Below, one piece after another: positions 42,048 to 51,036 of a DNA stretch of 64,000 nt. The notes below the pieces were generated by a model. The model made no database searches. It was given only the letters and a program-made list of their open reading frames with translations, and had not been told where the DNA came from. Positions within the stretch are counted from its first letter, which is position 1. Every line of letters starts with the position of its first letter. Origin of the DNA: an uncultured Clostridia bacterium (lineage in GTDB: Bacteria; Bacillota_A; Clostridia; TANB77; CAG-508); the NCBI GenBank assembly GCA_947624725.1, contig CANQLP010000004.1, positions 1 to 64,000 of the forward strand, written 5' to 3'. The position numbers and the translations under genes were made by a program.

Positions 42048-42304
42048 AATGTTCTCCTTTCTCATGTGCCTTTGCTTAAGCTAAAATGTAGCTTTAGCTA
42101 GTGCAATCGCACTATAGCTAAAATATTATATGGTTTCCATAATTATATTTTAACATAGGAATGAACATATGTAAAATTAATAGTTCTAATATTTATTATT
42201 AGAACCACTTATAATTATATCTTTGAATAATTTTAGTTAGTTATAATATGAAAAATAGCAAGATAAAAAAACAAAAGAAAAATAAATCATGGAGGATAAC
42301 TTAA
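42048..42304. other. Divergent intergenic region with hairpins
   Basis: Near the minus-strand gene there is a hairpin TAGCTA(T)AGTGC / GCACTAGCTA (about 42095-42122) and GCTTAAGC. The rest is AT-rich and should hold the divergent promoters of the foreign ORF and of the Csx3-like operon. Confidence 0.5.
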
Positions 42305-43798
42305 ATGAAAATAGTTTTTTGTGGACCGCCTCACTCAGGTAAAAGTGTATTTATTGCAAACCTTATAGATAAGATGCCAACAGATGCGTATACAATTATT
42401 AGAGCATGCCCTGATGGTGAGGGAACATGGAGCAATAATAAAAATCAGGAAGAAACTAGTATAGTGAGAAAAAAGGGAAAATTTACTAATAGTTTTATAG
42501 AAGATAGTTGCAAAGCAATAGAAAACCAAAATAATAAAATTGTATTAGTTGATGTTGGCGGAGTAATGTCAAAGGAAAATGAACAAGTTTTTAAACATTG
42601 TGATAGCTTTGTTGTTTTAAGTAGTGATGAAAAAAAGAAACAAGATTGGTTAGAATTTGGGCAAGGACTTGGACTAGAATGTATTGGATGTATAGATTCA
42701 AGTTTAGATGGACAAGAAGAAATATATTCAAGAACACCATATGTTAAAGGAAGAATAGTAGGATTAGAAAGAGGAGAACTGTTAGAAAATTCTCCAATAA
42801 TAAATGCAATTACCTCAGATATTATTCAAAAAAGTAAATATGGGAAAAAAGAAGAAAATATAGATGATGAATATAGTGGAATGTTAATTGATGATACAAA
42901 TTTAGGATTTGAATTAGGATATGGAAAAGAAATTTTTACAGAAGATGGAATACCTGTAAAAAAAGTAAGATGGGATGAAAGTGCGTTACCAGAAATATAT
43001 AAATATGTACAAGAGAAAGTAAATTCAAGGCAACCTATAAAAATAAATGGAATTAGAGCAAATTTTATTTTATGTGCTATATGTAAAGCTGCTAAAAAAC
43101 AGGGAGAAGAAGATATAAGTACCTATGATATAAGAACAAAATCTTACATCCCAATAAAAAACATACCGAAGAAAAAAGGAATAAAACAAGCAGAGGGTTT
43201 AAAATATAATATTATTGAAAATAAAGAAAATGTTTTTATGGACATAGATATAATAAAAGAAAGTTATTCATTAGAGGATTATGAGAAATGTGTTTTACCA
43301 CAAATAAAGAAAAATAAAAAACTCTATTTATCTGGAAGAATGCCACTTTGGTTACTAGCTTCAATAAGTAGTAGTTATGATGCAAGTAAAATCTTTACGT
43401 TTCAACCAGGGAAAGGCTTTACTTGTATATCATCAATGGATGAAAAAGAGACAGGAATGCTTGTAGATGGTGTAGAAGGGATTAATATAAATAAGTATTA
43501 TGAAGATAAAAAAGGAAAAAACGAAGCAAAACTACCTGCTGTTATGGAAAAACAAAGTATTTTGTCAAAATTAAAGGGATGGATTGTAAAATTGCAAATA
43601 AGTAAAGAAAAAACAGAATATTTAGATAATACAATTAAATCTAATATATTGATGAAAACACAAAATATATTAAATAGCCAAAAAATATATAGAGAAACAT
43701 TACAAAAAAATACTTTAAAAGAAATAAGAATAAGTGAACAATATTCAATTTCAAATTTAAATAGTAAAGAAATATCAGGTACAGAATTAGGTGGATAA
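42305..43798 (+). CDS. P-loop NTPase fused to Csx3-like domains
   Basis: 497 aa, GGAGGATAA site. Residues 1-~170 form a P-loop domain: MKIVFCGPPHSGKSVF (Walker A), then IVLVDVGGVMSKENEQ (Walker B-like). Residues about 255-390 hold two repeats resembling Csx3: RQPIKINGIRANFILCAICKAA, and KKLYLSGRMPLWLLASISSSYDAS followed by FQPGKGFTCIS. Csx3 proteins bind and cut cyclic tetra-adenylate in type III CRISPR systems, and ATPase-Csx3 fusions are known. The Asp-x-Arg-Leu-Gly end of the usual motif is not conserved here. No CRISPR genes or arrays are in the window. First gene of a four-gene locus with a LysR regulator and a second Csx3-like protein. Confidence 0.6.
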   Translation: MKIVFCGPPHSGKSVFIANLIDKMPTDAYTIIRACPDGEGTWSNNKNQEETSIVRKKGKFTNSFIEDSCKAIENQNNKIVLVDVGGVMSKENEQVFKHCDSFVVLSSDEKKKQDWLEFGQGLGLECIGCIDSSLDGQEEIYSRTPYVKGRIVGLERGELLENSPIINAITSDIIQKSKYGKKEENIDDEYSGMLIDDTNLGFELGYGKEIFTEDGIPVKKVRWDESALPEIYKYVQEKVNSRQPIKINGIRANFILCAICKAAKKQGEEDISTYDIRTKSYIPIKNIPKKKGIKQAEGLKYNIIENKENVFMDIDIIKESYSLEDYEKCVLPQIKKNKKLYLSGRMPLWLLASISSSYDASKIFTFQPGKGFTCISSMDEKETGMLVDGVEGININKYYEDKKGKNEAKLPAVMEKQSILSKLKGWIVKLQISKEKTEYLDNTIKSNILMKTQNILNSQKIYRETLQKNTLKEIRISEQYSISNLNSKEISGTELGG

Positions 43799-43799
43799 T

Positions 43800-44693
43800 A
43801 TGAATACAGATTTAGAATTATATAGAATATTTTGCGAAGTAGTAAAATATAAAAACATATCAAAAACTGCAGAAAGTATGTATATATCACAATCAGCAAT
43901 AACACAATCTATACAAAAACTAGAAACTACATTAGGTGGAAAAGTTTTTTATAGAAATAAAAATGGAGTTGAATTGACAGAAGAAGGCGAAAAACTATAT
44001 GAATATATCAAAGATAGCATTGAGACTATGAATAATGCAGAAAATATATTTTCAAAATATATTAATTTGGAGAAGGGAAAAATAAGAATAGGTGGAGGAA
44101 ATTCCTTAATATTGTCTTTGATAATTGAACCATTTTTAACTTTTATTAAAAAATATCCTAATATAGATGTTACAATTAATAGTGGAATAACGGATGTTTT
44201 AATGCAAAAATTGACGAATGGGGAATTAGATATAGTTGTATTAAATTTACCATATAAAGACAAAAAATATTCTAATATTGAAATAGTGCCATTAAAAAAA
44301 TCATGTTATTGTTTTTTTGCAAGTAAACAATATGTTAAAGAACATCCTATAAAAAATATTAAAGATATAGAAAATTATACATTAATATTACCTAAAGCAC
44401 CAGCATCAAAGAAGAAGATTTTAGATGATTATAGTAGTAAAGAAAATCTACAATTAAATGCAAACTATGAAGTATCTAGTTCTTCAATAATGAAAAGGTT
44501 AGTTTTAAATAATATAGGAATTGGCTTTACAAAGTTAGAAAATATAGAAGAATGTAAAGATAATATTGAGATTATACAGAAAATTGAGGATGACACAATT
44601 AAGGAAGGAATTGCAACTTTAAAGAAAAGAATGTCTAACAAAGCAACTTTAGAATTGGTTAAAGAAATAAAAGAGTACTATAAGCAAAACTAA
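43800..44693 (+). CDS. LysR-family transcriptional regulator
   Basis: 297 aa. ATG 43800 begins one base after the upstream stop codon. N-terminal winged helix-turn-helix ELYRIFCEVVKYKNISKTAESMYISQSAITQSIQKLETTLGGKVFYR and a periplasmic-binding-like effector domain (GKIRIGGGNSLILSLIIEPFL ... LDIVVLNLPY). Probably regulates this Csx3-like locus, being cotranscribed with it rather than divergent, which is unusual for LysR regulators. Confidence 0.88.
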   Translation: MNTDLELYRIFCEVVKYKNISKTAESMYISQSAITQSIQKLETTLGGKVFYRNKNGVELTEEGEKLYEYIKDSIETMNNAENIFSKYINLEKGKIRIGGGNSLILSLIIEPFLTFIKKYPNIDVTINSGITDVLMQKLTNGELDIVVLNLPYKDKKYSNIEIVPLKKSCYCFFASKQYVKEHPIKNIKDIENYTLILPKAPASKKKILDDYSSKENLQLNANYEVSSSSIMKRLVLNNIGIGFTKLENIEECKDNIEIIQKIEDDTIKEGIATLKKRMSNKATLELVKEIKEYYKQN

Positions 44694-44778
44694 TAGATAA
44701 CATTATAATTATTAATTTTACATAACATAAAAATTATTATATAATTTATTCAAGGGTTGAATAAGGAAAGGATGGAAA

Positions 44779-45261
44779 ATGTTACAGTTATATAGAAAAT
44801 TATTAGAAATGGAATCAGTTGCATCACTAAAATTAGAACAAGATAGGAAAGCTCTGGATATGGTAAGGAAAACTTTATATCAAGAAAAAGATTTTATAAT
44901 AGATAGGCTAATAACTTATTTGAAAAGAGAATTAGATATTGATTATTATAAATATAAGATTGTTGATATAGATGGCAATGTGGCAGATATAATAGTAAAG
45001 CAAAATAGTAAAATTTTTAAAGAAAATGTAGAAAACAAAGAATTTCTAAACTTTAATGTTGAAGAATTGATTGATAGTAGAATGTTTGATAATAAAGATG
45101 AAATAATTATAACAGATTTAAATTTTGATGAAAATTTACTGAATCTAGGTTATCTTTGTGATTCTTTAAATTATAACTATTTGTCATATTCTGAAGAGAT
45201 AAAGGATAAACTTACTACATTTATTAATTATGTTATAAATAAAAATATTTATAAAAAGTAA
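44779..45261 (+). CDS. Hypothetical protein of the Csx3-like locus, 160 aa
   Basis: GGATGGAAA site. N-terminal helix MLQLYRKLLEMESVASLKLEQDRKAL, then a charged alpha/beta body. No membrane segment and no motif I can name. It lies between the LysR gene and the double Csx3-like gene, so I treat it as a locus component. Confidence 0.55.
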   Translation: MLQLYRKLLEMESVASLKLEQDRKALDMVRKTLYQEKDFIIDRLITYLKRELDIDYYKYKIVDIDGNVADIIVKQNSKIFKENVENKEFLNFNVEELIDSRMFDNKDEIIITDLNFDENLLNLGYLCDSLNYNYLSYSEEIKDKLTTFINYVINKNIYKK

Positions 45262-45310
45262 ACACATAAGATGAAAAAATGATAAAGGATAAAAAATGGA
45301 GGTAGAAAAA

Positions 45311-46045
45311 ATGGAAGAAAATCAAGAAGTTTATACTATTGATACAAAAGAATTAGCTAATAAATTAGGAATAGAACCACAAAAGAGAACATTAGGAAAT
45401 GGAAGAGTTGTAGAACAAGTAGTTTGGACACAAGAATATTTATTAAAAGCAGTTAAAGAAATTAAACATTTATCAGCAGAAGCAAAACCAGTAAGAATAG
45501 ATGGACCTGCTCCTGCATGGTTAGTATCAGCTCTTACACATGCAGTACATCCTTCACCAGTTAGTGTATATGTACCACAGATAGGAAAAGATGTAGCTGT
45601 TGGAGGTTTAAGACACGGAGAACCAAATCCAGAAGGCGAAGTAAAATTTAAAACAACAGAAAAAGGAGATAGTGTTTTAATAGAGTTTGAAATGGATTTA
45701 CCAGATGGAGTTGATACTTATGATGAAAATAATTTATCAAAAGTTGTAGTACCAGAAGTTTCAAATGGTAAAGCAGTATATATATCAGGTAGAGGACCTA
45801 ACTATTTAACAGTATCTATAGCTGAAGCATATGCTCATACTAATAGTAGTGTATCTTTAAACCAACCAGGAACTGGATATACATGTTCAATTACTCATAG
45901 TAGAGCAAAGAAACTTGGTGACTTAACAAAAGATCCTCTAATGCAAGAAGAAATTAAAGAACAATTAGTGGCTTCAAAAGAGAATGAAATACAAGAACAA
46001 TCTCAAAATAAAGAACCTGAAACAAAAGAAGAACCTACATTGTAG
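45311..46045 (+). CDS. Tandem Csx3-like protein
   Basis: 244 aa from ATG 45311 with GGAGG seven bases upstream; the frame also opens at 45296. Two repeats: KPVRIDGPAPAWLVSALTHAVHPSPVSVYVP...VAVGG (residues about 60-105) and KAVYISGRGPNYLTVSIAEAYAHTNSSVSLNQPGTGYTCSITHS (about 155-200). The pattern (R/S)GxxPxWLxxxLxHAxH with a following beta strand is that of Csx3. The acidic-basic Asp/Arg pair of the cyclic-oligoadenylate ring nuclease is not evident, so binding without cleavage is possible. C-terminal Gln/Glu-rich tail. Same domain as in the gene at 42305. Confidence 0.6.
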   Translation: MEENQEVYTIDTKELANKLGIEPQKRTLGNGRVVEQVVWTQEYLLKAVKEIKHLSAEAKPVRIDGPAPAWLVSALTHAVHPSPVSVYVPQIGKDVAVGGLRHGEPNPEGEVKFKTTEKGDSVLIEFEMDLPDGVDTYDENNLSKVVVPEVSNGKAVYISGRGPNYLTVSIAEAYAHTNSSVSLNQPGTGYTCSITHSRAKKLGDLTKDPLMQEEIKEQLVASKENEIQEQSQNKEPETKEEPTL

Positions 46046-46114
46046 TGGTAAAAAACTTTATTAAGAGGAGAATAATAATAATAAGTATGAATATAAAATT
46101 CATATAATTTCTAC

Positions 46115-46144
46115 TTGACAATTCGAGAGTTAAGAATATATAAT
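46115..46144 (+). promoter_or_regulatory. Consensus promoter of fhs
   Basis: TTGACA (46115-46120), 18-base spacer, TATAAT (46139-46144); transcription would start just before the riboswitch. Confidence 0.85.
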
Positions 46145-46150
46145 AAGAAT

Positions 46151-46262
46151 GTAAATTGCTGGCGAAAATGCGTGAATTAACACGAGGGCAATTTACAAAT
46201 ATGTAGCCGATCGCCTGGGCAATTCTTTATGAAAGATAAGAATTGTCCTTTTTGATTTTTCG
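46151..46262 (+). ncRNA. ZTP (pfl) riboswitch with terminator
   Basis: Outer stem GTAAATTGC / GCAATTTAC (46151-46196), the GGCGAA internal loop, a pseudoknot hairpin and the signature GCCGATCGCCTGGGC (46205-46219). The last bases of the signature start the terminator stem GGGCAATTCTT / AAGAATTGTCC followed by TTTTTGATTTTT. ZTP riboswitches sense the purine intermediates ZMP/ZTP, made when folate one-carbon units are short. Ligand binding should release the anti-terminator conformation and switch on the downstream formyl-THF ligase. Confidence 0.85.
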
Positions 46263-46287
46263 GTGCAAAAAATGGAGGTTTAGAAAT

Positions 46288-47950
46288 ATGAGTGATATTG
46301 AAATCGCAAGAAATGCAAAACTAAAAGACATAAGAGAAGTTGCAAAAGGTATTGGACTAAATGAAGATGAAGTAGAAAGCTATGGAAAATATAAAGCGAA
46401 AATAACAGAAGATGCTTTTAAAAGATTAGAAGGAAGAAAAAATGGAAAACTAGTATTAGTTACAGCCATTAATCCAACTCCCCTTGGAGAAGGAAAAACT
46501 ACTATGTCAATAGGTCTTGCAGATGGCTTAAGAAAAATTGGTAAAAATTCAATACTTGCTTTAAGAGAACCTTCACTTCGGACCAGTATTTGGAATAAAA
46601 GGTGGAGCAACAGGTGGAGGATATGTACAAATTGCTCCAATGGAAGATATAAATTTACATTTTACAGGAGATATACATGCAATGACTGCTGCAAATAACT
46701 TACTTGCAGCTATGATAGACAATCATATATTTAGTGGAAATGAATTAAAATTCAAAAGAGTTGTTTGGAAAAGATGCTTAGACTTAAATGATAGACAACT
46801 TCGTAAGATTAAATGTGGTTTATCAGGGGAAAAGGGCATGGTAGAAAGAGAAGATGGATTTGATATAACTGTTGCATCAGAGATAATGGCAATTCTTTGT
46901 CTTTCTAAAGACCTAAAAGATTTAAAAGCAAGACTTGGTAGAATAATAGTCGGTTATGATGAAAATGATAAACCAATAACAGCAAGTCAATTAAAAGCAG
47001 AGGGAAGTTTAGCAGTACTTTTGAAAGATGCAATAAATCCAAATCTAGTACAAAGTCTTGAAAATACACCAGCAATAGTTCATGGTGGACCTTTTGCAAA
47101 TATTGCACATGGTTGTAACTCAATAAGAGCTACAAAACTTGCCCTAAAACTTGGAGATTATTGTATTACAGAAGCAGGTTTCGGTGCAGACTTAGGAGCA
47201 GAGAAGTTCTTAGATATTAAATGTAGAGAAGCAGGACTTACTCCTGATGCTGTTGTTTGCGTTGCAACAATGCGTGCTCTTAAATATCACGGTGGTGCTA
47301 AAAAAGAAGAAGTTCAAGAAGAAAATATGGAAGCACTAGAAAAAGGAATGCACAATTTATTAAGACACATTGATAATTTAAAGAATAAATTTGGTTTAAA
47401 TGTAATTGTTGCAATTAATAGATTTACAACAGATACAGAAAGAGAAATAGACTATTTACAAAGTAAATTAAAGGAATATGGAATTAACATGAGTTTAGTT
47501 GAAGCTTGGGCAAAAGGAGGAGCTGGAGCAACAGATTTGGCTGAAAAAGTAGTTAAACTTTGCGAAGAAAAAGAAGACTTTAAATTTACATATGAATTAA
47601 ATGAAGAAATAGAAGAAAAAATTAGAAAAGTTGCAACAAAGATTTATGGGGCAGAAGATGTAGAATTTTCAGATGAAGCAAAAGAAACAATTGCAGAGAT
47701 TAAAAAATTGGGATTTGGAAACTTACCAGTTTGTATTGCAAAAACTCAATATTCTTTCTCAGATGACCCTAAAAATCTAGAATGTACAGAGCCATTTAAC
47801 CTACATGTAAGAGAGGTTATCTTAAAGGCTGGCGCAGGATTTGTAGTTGCAATTACAGGAAAGATAATGACAATGCCAGGACTTCCAAAAGTTCCAGCAG
47901 CAGAAGGAATTGATATTGATGAAGATGGAAATATTGTAGGAATATTCTAA
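46288..47950 (+). CDS. fhs: Formate--tetrahydrofolate ligase
   Basis: 553 aa after one C is skipped. Makes 10-formyl-THF from formate and ATP, supplying one-carbon units for purine synthesis. Features: NPTPLGEGKTTMSIGLADGL (P-loop), [53 protein letters not shown] and TGKIMTMPGLPK. In-frame CGG at 46579-46581 after CTT; skipping C gives the [10 protein letters not shown] segment. GGAGG site before ATG 46288; a frame upstream is not part of the protein. Controlled by the ZTP riboswitch just upstream. Confidence 0.95.
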
Positions 47951-48103
47951 AGCTTTATAGGTTTAAAATAGATATGACAGAGTAGATGAAAAAGTAAATA
48001 ATATGTAAAAAAATGACAATTTTGTTGTAATTTAGTTATTTATAAAGTATAATGTATCTATCCTTTTCATAAAGGAAAACTTTAATGAAGGGGGTGATGC
48101 TGT

Positions 48104-48211
48104 ATGACCAATGCAGAACTAATCTTGAAGTTAGTTGAAATGCTTATTGAATCTGAAAAGAAACAACAAACAATGAATACTAATGAAAAGAATGGTCAGA
48201 GCGAAGATTAG
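48104..48211 (+). CDS. Small soluble peptide, 35 aa
   Basis: ATG 48104 with a strong AAGGGGGTGATG ribosome site. Sequence MTNAELILKLVEMLIESEKKQQTMN...QSED: one amphipathic helix (LILKLVEMLIE) and a polar tail. No family recognised. It has its own terminator at 48226, so it is probably a real transcription unit. It lacks the membrane helix of holin-like toxins. Confidence 0.5.
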   Translation: MTNAELILKLVEMLIESEKKQQTMNTNEKNGQSED

Positions 48212-48500
48212 TACATAACTAATCATAACGGAGTAGTAACTTCCATTTGCTACTCCTTTATTTTTTATAAAACAAAAGAGATGCCTTCTTCCATTGCATC
48301 TCTTTCTAACTATATGACTTCTGCAGAACTTTAGTCACTTTTAAGCTACTTATATTGTACTACGAAAAAATAGAATTGTCAAATTATTTCAAAAATTTTT
48401 TTGCTTTTGAATTATAAAATTGGGACCACATCTAAATTAAGTCCTTGCATTTTTTTTATATAGAGTATATAATGATTAACGAAAGAAAGGTAAATATAAA
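48212..48500 (+). other. Intergenic region before rnc
   Basis: Contains a terminator hairpin GGAGTAGTAA / TTGCTACTCC (48229-48258) followed by TTTATTTTT. Further downstream is the promoter-like region TTAAGTCC...TATATAGAGTATATAAT (about 48437-48472) of rnc. No other structure seen. Confidence 0.55.
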
Positions 48501-49173
48501 ATGAATTATGAAGAAATAGAAAAAAATATAGGATATACATTTAAAAACAAAGAATTATTAAAGACTGCATTGACTCATACATCTTATGCAAATATGCATG
48601 ATGTTCAAAGTAATGAAAAATTAGAATATTTAGGAGATAGTATTCTAGAATTTATCTCGAGTAAGTATTTATATAATAATTATAAAAAGCTAAATGAAGG
48701 AGAAATGACAAAACTCAGGGCAACTGTAGTTTGTGAAGAGAGTTTACATGAAATAGCATTAAGGCTTAATCTAGGAAAGTTTTTAATTACGAGTAAGGGC
48801 GAGGGCTTTGGAGATGTAAAGAATAAAGCAATACTTGCAGATAGCATTGAAGCAATTATTGCTGCAATATATCTTGATAGCAATTTAGAAAATGCAGAAA
48901 AATTTATCATTGTCAATTTAAAAGAAAAGATAGAAATAGCAAGCAAACATGTCGGAACTAAAGATTATAAAACAGTTTTGCAAGAAAAATTACAAATACA
49001 CGGAAATGTAAAGATAGAATATGTAATTATTTCTGAAAATGGACCAGACCATGATAAACATTTTGTATCAGAAGTAATATGTGATGGCAATATTTTAGCA
49101 CAAGGAGAACGGAAAGAGTAAAAAGATGGCAGAAATGGAAGCGGCAAGAAAAGCACTAGAAAATATGAAATAA
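48501..49173 (+). CDS. rnc: Ribonuclease III
   Basis: 223 aa after one C is skipped. Cuts double-stranded RNA. N-terminal catalytic domain with the signature NEKLEYLGDSILEFISS and GDSIEAI-like ILADSIEAIIAAIYLD. C-terminal dsRNA-binding domain: DYKTVLQEKLQIHGNV ... EVICDGNILAQGEGKSKKMAEMEAARKALENM. In-frame CGG at 49110-49112 after GAA; skipping C gives AQGEGKSKKMAE, the conserved end of the RNA-binding domain. Without the shift the protein stops three codons later and loses the last helix. Confidence 0.95.
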
Positions 49174-49202
49174 TTAACTAAATAAGAGAGGAAACGAATA
49201 AG

Positions 49203-50061
49203 ATGAAAATTGTAAACAATATATTTGTGGGCAGTCTTACTGGTAAAACAGAAAAAGAACAAAAAAAGTTATTAGATAAATTTGTAGAAGAAAACAAAAA
49301 GGCTAAATTAAAGGCTGCAGTTTCTCCAAATCTTGTAAATAAAGACTTTATAAAAATGGTAAAAAAATATAATGTAGATGAAATAGAACTAGAAGTACAA
49401 TCTACTAATTCATATATTTTAAAAAGATGTGGATATACATATAATTTAGAAGATATAAAAAGAGTAACAAAACTTTTAAAATGGAATAGGTTAAAAGTTT
49501 CTTTTCAAGTTGGAATAGGACTTCCAGATAGTACAAGAATAGATGAATTAAATACTGCAAAAGCACTTTCAAAATTGAGGCCAAACCTTGTTAGAATTTA
49601 TCCTATGGTAGTTTTAAGTAAAACAAATTTAGAAAAAGATTATAAAGCAAAAAAATTTGAACCATTAACCCTAAACCAAGCTATAGAAAGATGTAAAGAA
49701 GCAGTATATGCATTTAATAAGCACAAAGTTAAAAATATAAATATAGTTAAAGAAAATGAATTAAATAAATCTGAAGAAACTGAAATAATTGCAGGACCTT
49801 ATCATGATGAGTTCGCATGGCTTGTTACAGATAGCATATGGTATGATAGTATAGTAGATAAGATAAAAAAGTGTAATACAAAAGTAAAAGAAGTAATAAT
49901 AGAGGTAAATCCGAAAGATCTTCCAAATATTTTAGGATATGAGAGAGAAAATGCAAATAAACTCTTAGAAATGTATGATGTAGAAATAAAAGCTGAAGGC
50001 AATCCTAAAATTAAAATTCGGAAAATCAAAGTTGAATGTTGTAGAAGTATATTCAAATTAA
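49203..50061 (+). CDS. Elp3-like protein lacking the radical-SAM cysteines
   Basis: 285 aa after one C is skipped. The middle and C-terminus match the radical-SAM Elp3-like protein usually placed between rnc and smc: DEIELEVQSTNSYILKRCGY, VSFQVGIGLPDST, LRPNLVRIYPMVVLSKTNLE and PLTLNQAIERCKEAV. But the N-terminal CxxxCxxC cluster and its strand are missing: the protein starts MKIVNNIFVGSLTGKT. In-frame CGG at 50019-50021 after ATT; skipping C gives KIKIGKSKLNVVEVYSN and ends the gene at 50061. It is either a degenerate paralogue or a catalytically repurposed one. Confidence 0.7.
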
Positions 50062-50105
50062 TGTGAAATGTTTATAATTTCTTGATATTTGTAAATAATA
50101 CAAAT

Positions 50106-50955
50106 ATGAGAAAAAATATTAAAGAATTTTTAGGAATTATATTAGGCACAGCATTTATGGCACTTGGAATAGTATTTTTCCTACTTCCAAATCAGTTGTC
50201 ATCTGGTGGATTTAGTGGAATCACAACTGTGCTTTATTATTTATTTAATTTTAAAATAGGTACAACGACATTTATTATGAATGTACCTTTATTTTTTATT
50301 GCATTTTTTAAGCTAGGGAAGAAATTTTTTACTAAAGCAATATTTGGAACAGTTATATTTTCGGCATTATTAAATGCTTTTGAAAGTGCATTTGTTGATG
50401 TTCCAATGTTTACTGATGACAAACTACTTGCAAGTATTTATGGTGGCTTAATGGTCGGACTAGGTACTGCAATTATTCTAAAGTGTAATGCTTCTACTGG
50501 ACGGTACAGAACTTCTAAGCAATATAATTTCTAATATACGCCCTGAATTTAAAATAAGTAGTTTAATAACTTTATTTGATATTATAATTGTTGGAATTAA
50601 CATGGTGGCATTAAAGCAAATAGAAATAGGGTTATATTCAGCAATTTCAATATATATTATAAATAAAGTAATAGAGGCTATTGCAGAAGGAATTAATTTT
50701 ACAAAAATGGTATTTATAGTGTCTGATAAGTATGAAAAAATTGCAGAAGAAATAAGCAAGAGAGCATCAAGGGGAAGTACTGCATTAGAAGGAATTGGAA
50801 TGTATGAAGGAAAAGAAAGAAAAGTTTTGTGGTGTGTGGCTTCAAGAGGAGAAGTTGCTAAAATTAGAGAATTAGTAAACGAAATAGATGATAGTAGCTT
50901 TATGTCTATTTTTAATGCTCGTGAAGTTTATGGAATGGGATTTAAGAAATTTTAA
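50106..50955 (+). CDS. YitT family membrane protein
   Basis: 282 aa after one C is skipped. Five membrane helices (EFLGIILGTAFMALGIVFFL and others) and a C-terminal DUF2179 domain (DKYEKIAEEISKRASRGSTALEGIGMYEG). ATG 50106 is preferred because homologues begin near EFLGIILG; a TTG at 50082 is in frame. In-frame CGG at 50502-50504 after GGA; skipping C gives CNASTGGTELLSNII, the conserved GGxD/E loop. Transported substrate unknown. Confidence 0.88.
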
Positions 50956-50972
50956 AATTTTTATAAAACTAC

Positions 50973-50999
50973 TTGACAACGATATTTTTTTATTATAAA
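50973..50999 (+). promoter_or_regulatory. Probable recN promoter
   Basis: TTGACA (50973-50978) and TATAAA (50994-50999); the 15-base spacer is short, with overlapping TTATAA alternatives. Confidence 0.5.
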
Positions 51000-51036
51000 A
51001 TACAAACATAAATTCGCAAAACGGAGGTTTCATAAA

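Noticed and set aside
42305..46045. CRISPR array near the Csx3-like genes
   Set aside because: I looked for regularly spaced direct repeats around the locus and found none, and no other Cas genes.
48104..48211. Holin-like type I toxin
   Set aside because: The peptide has an amphipathic, not a membrane-spanning, helix and a polar tail.
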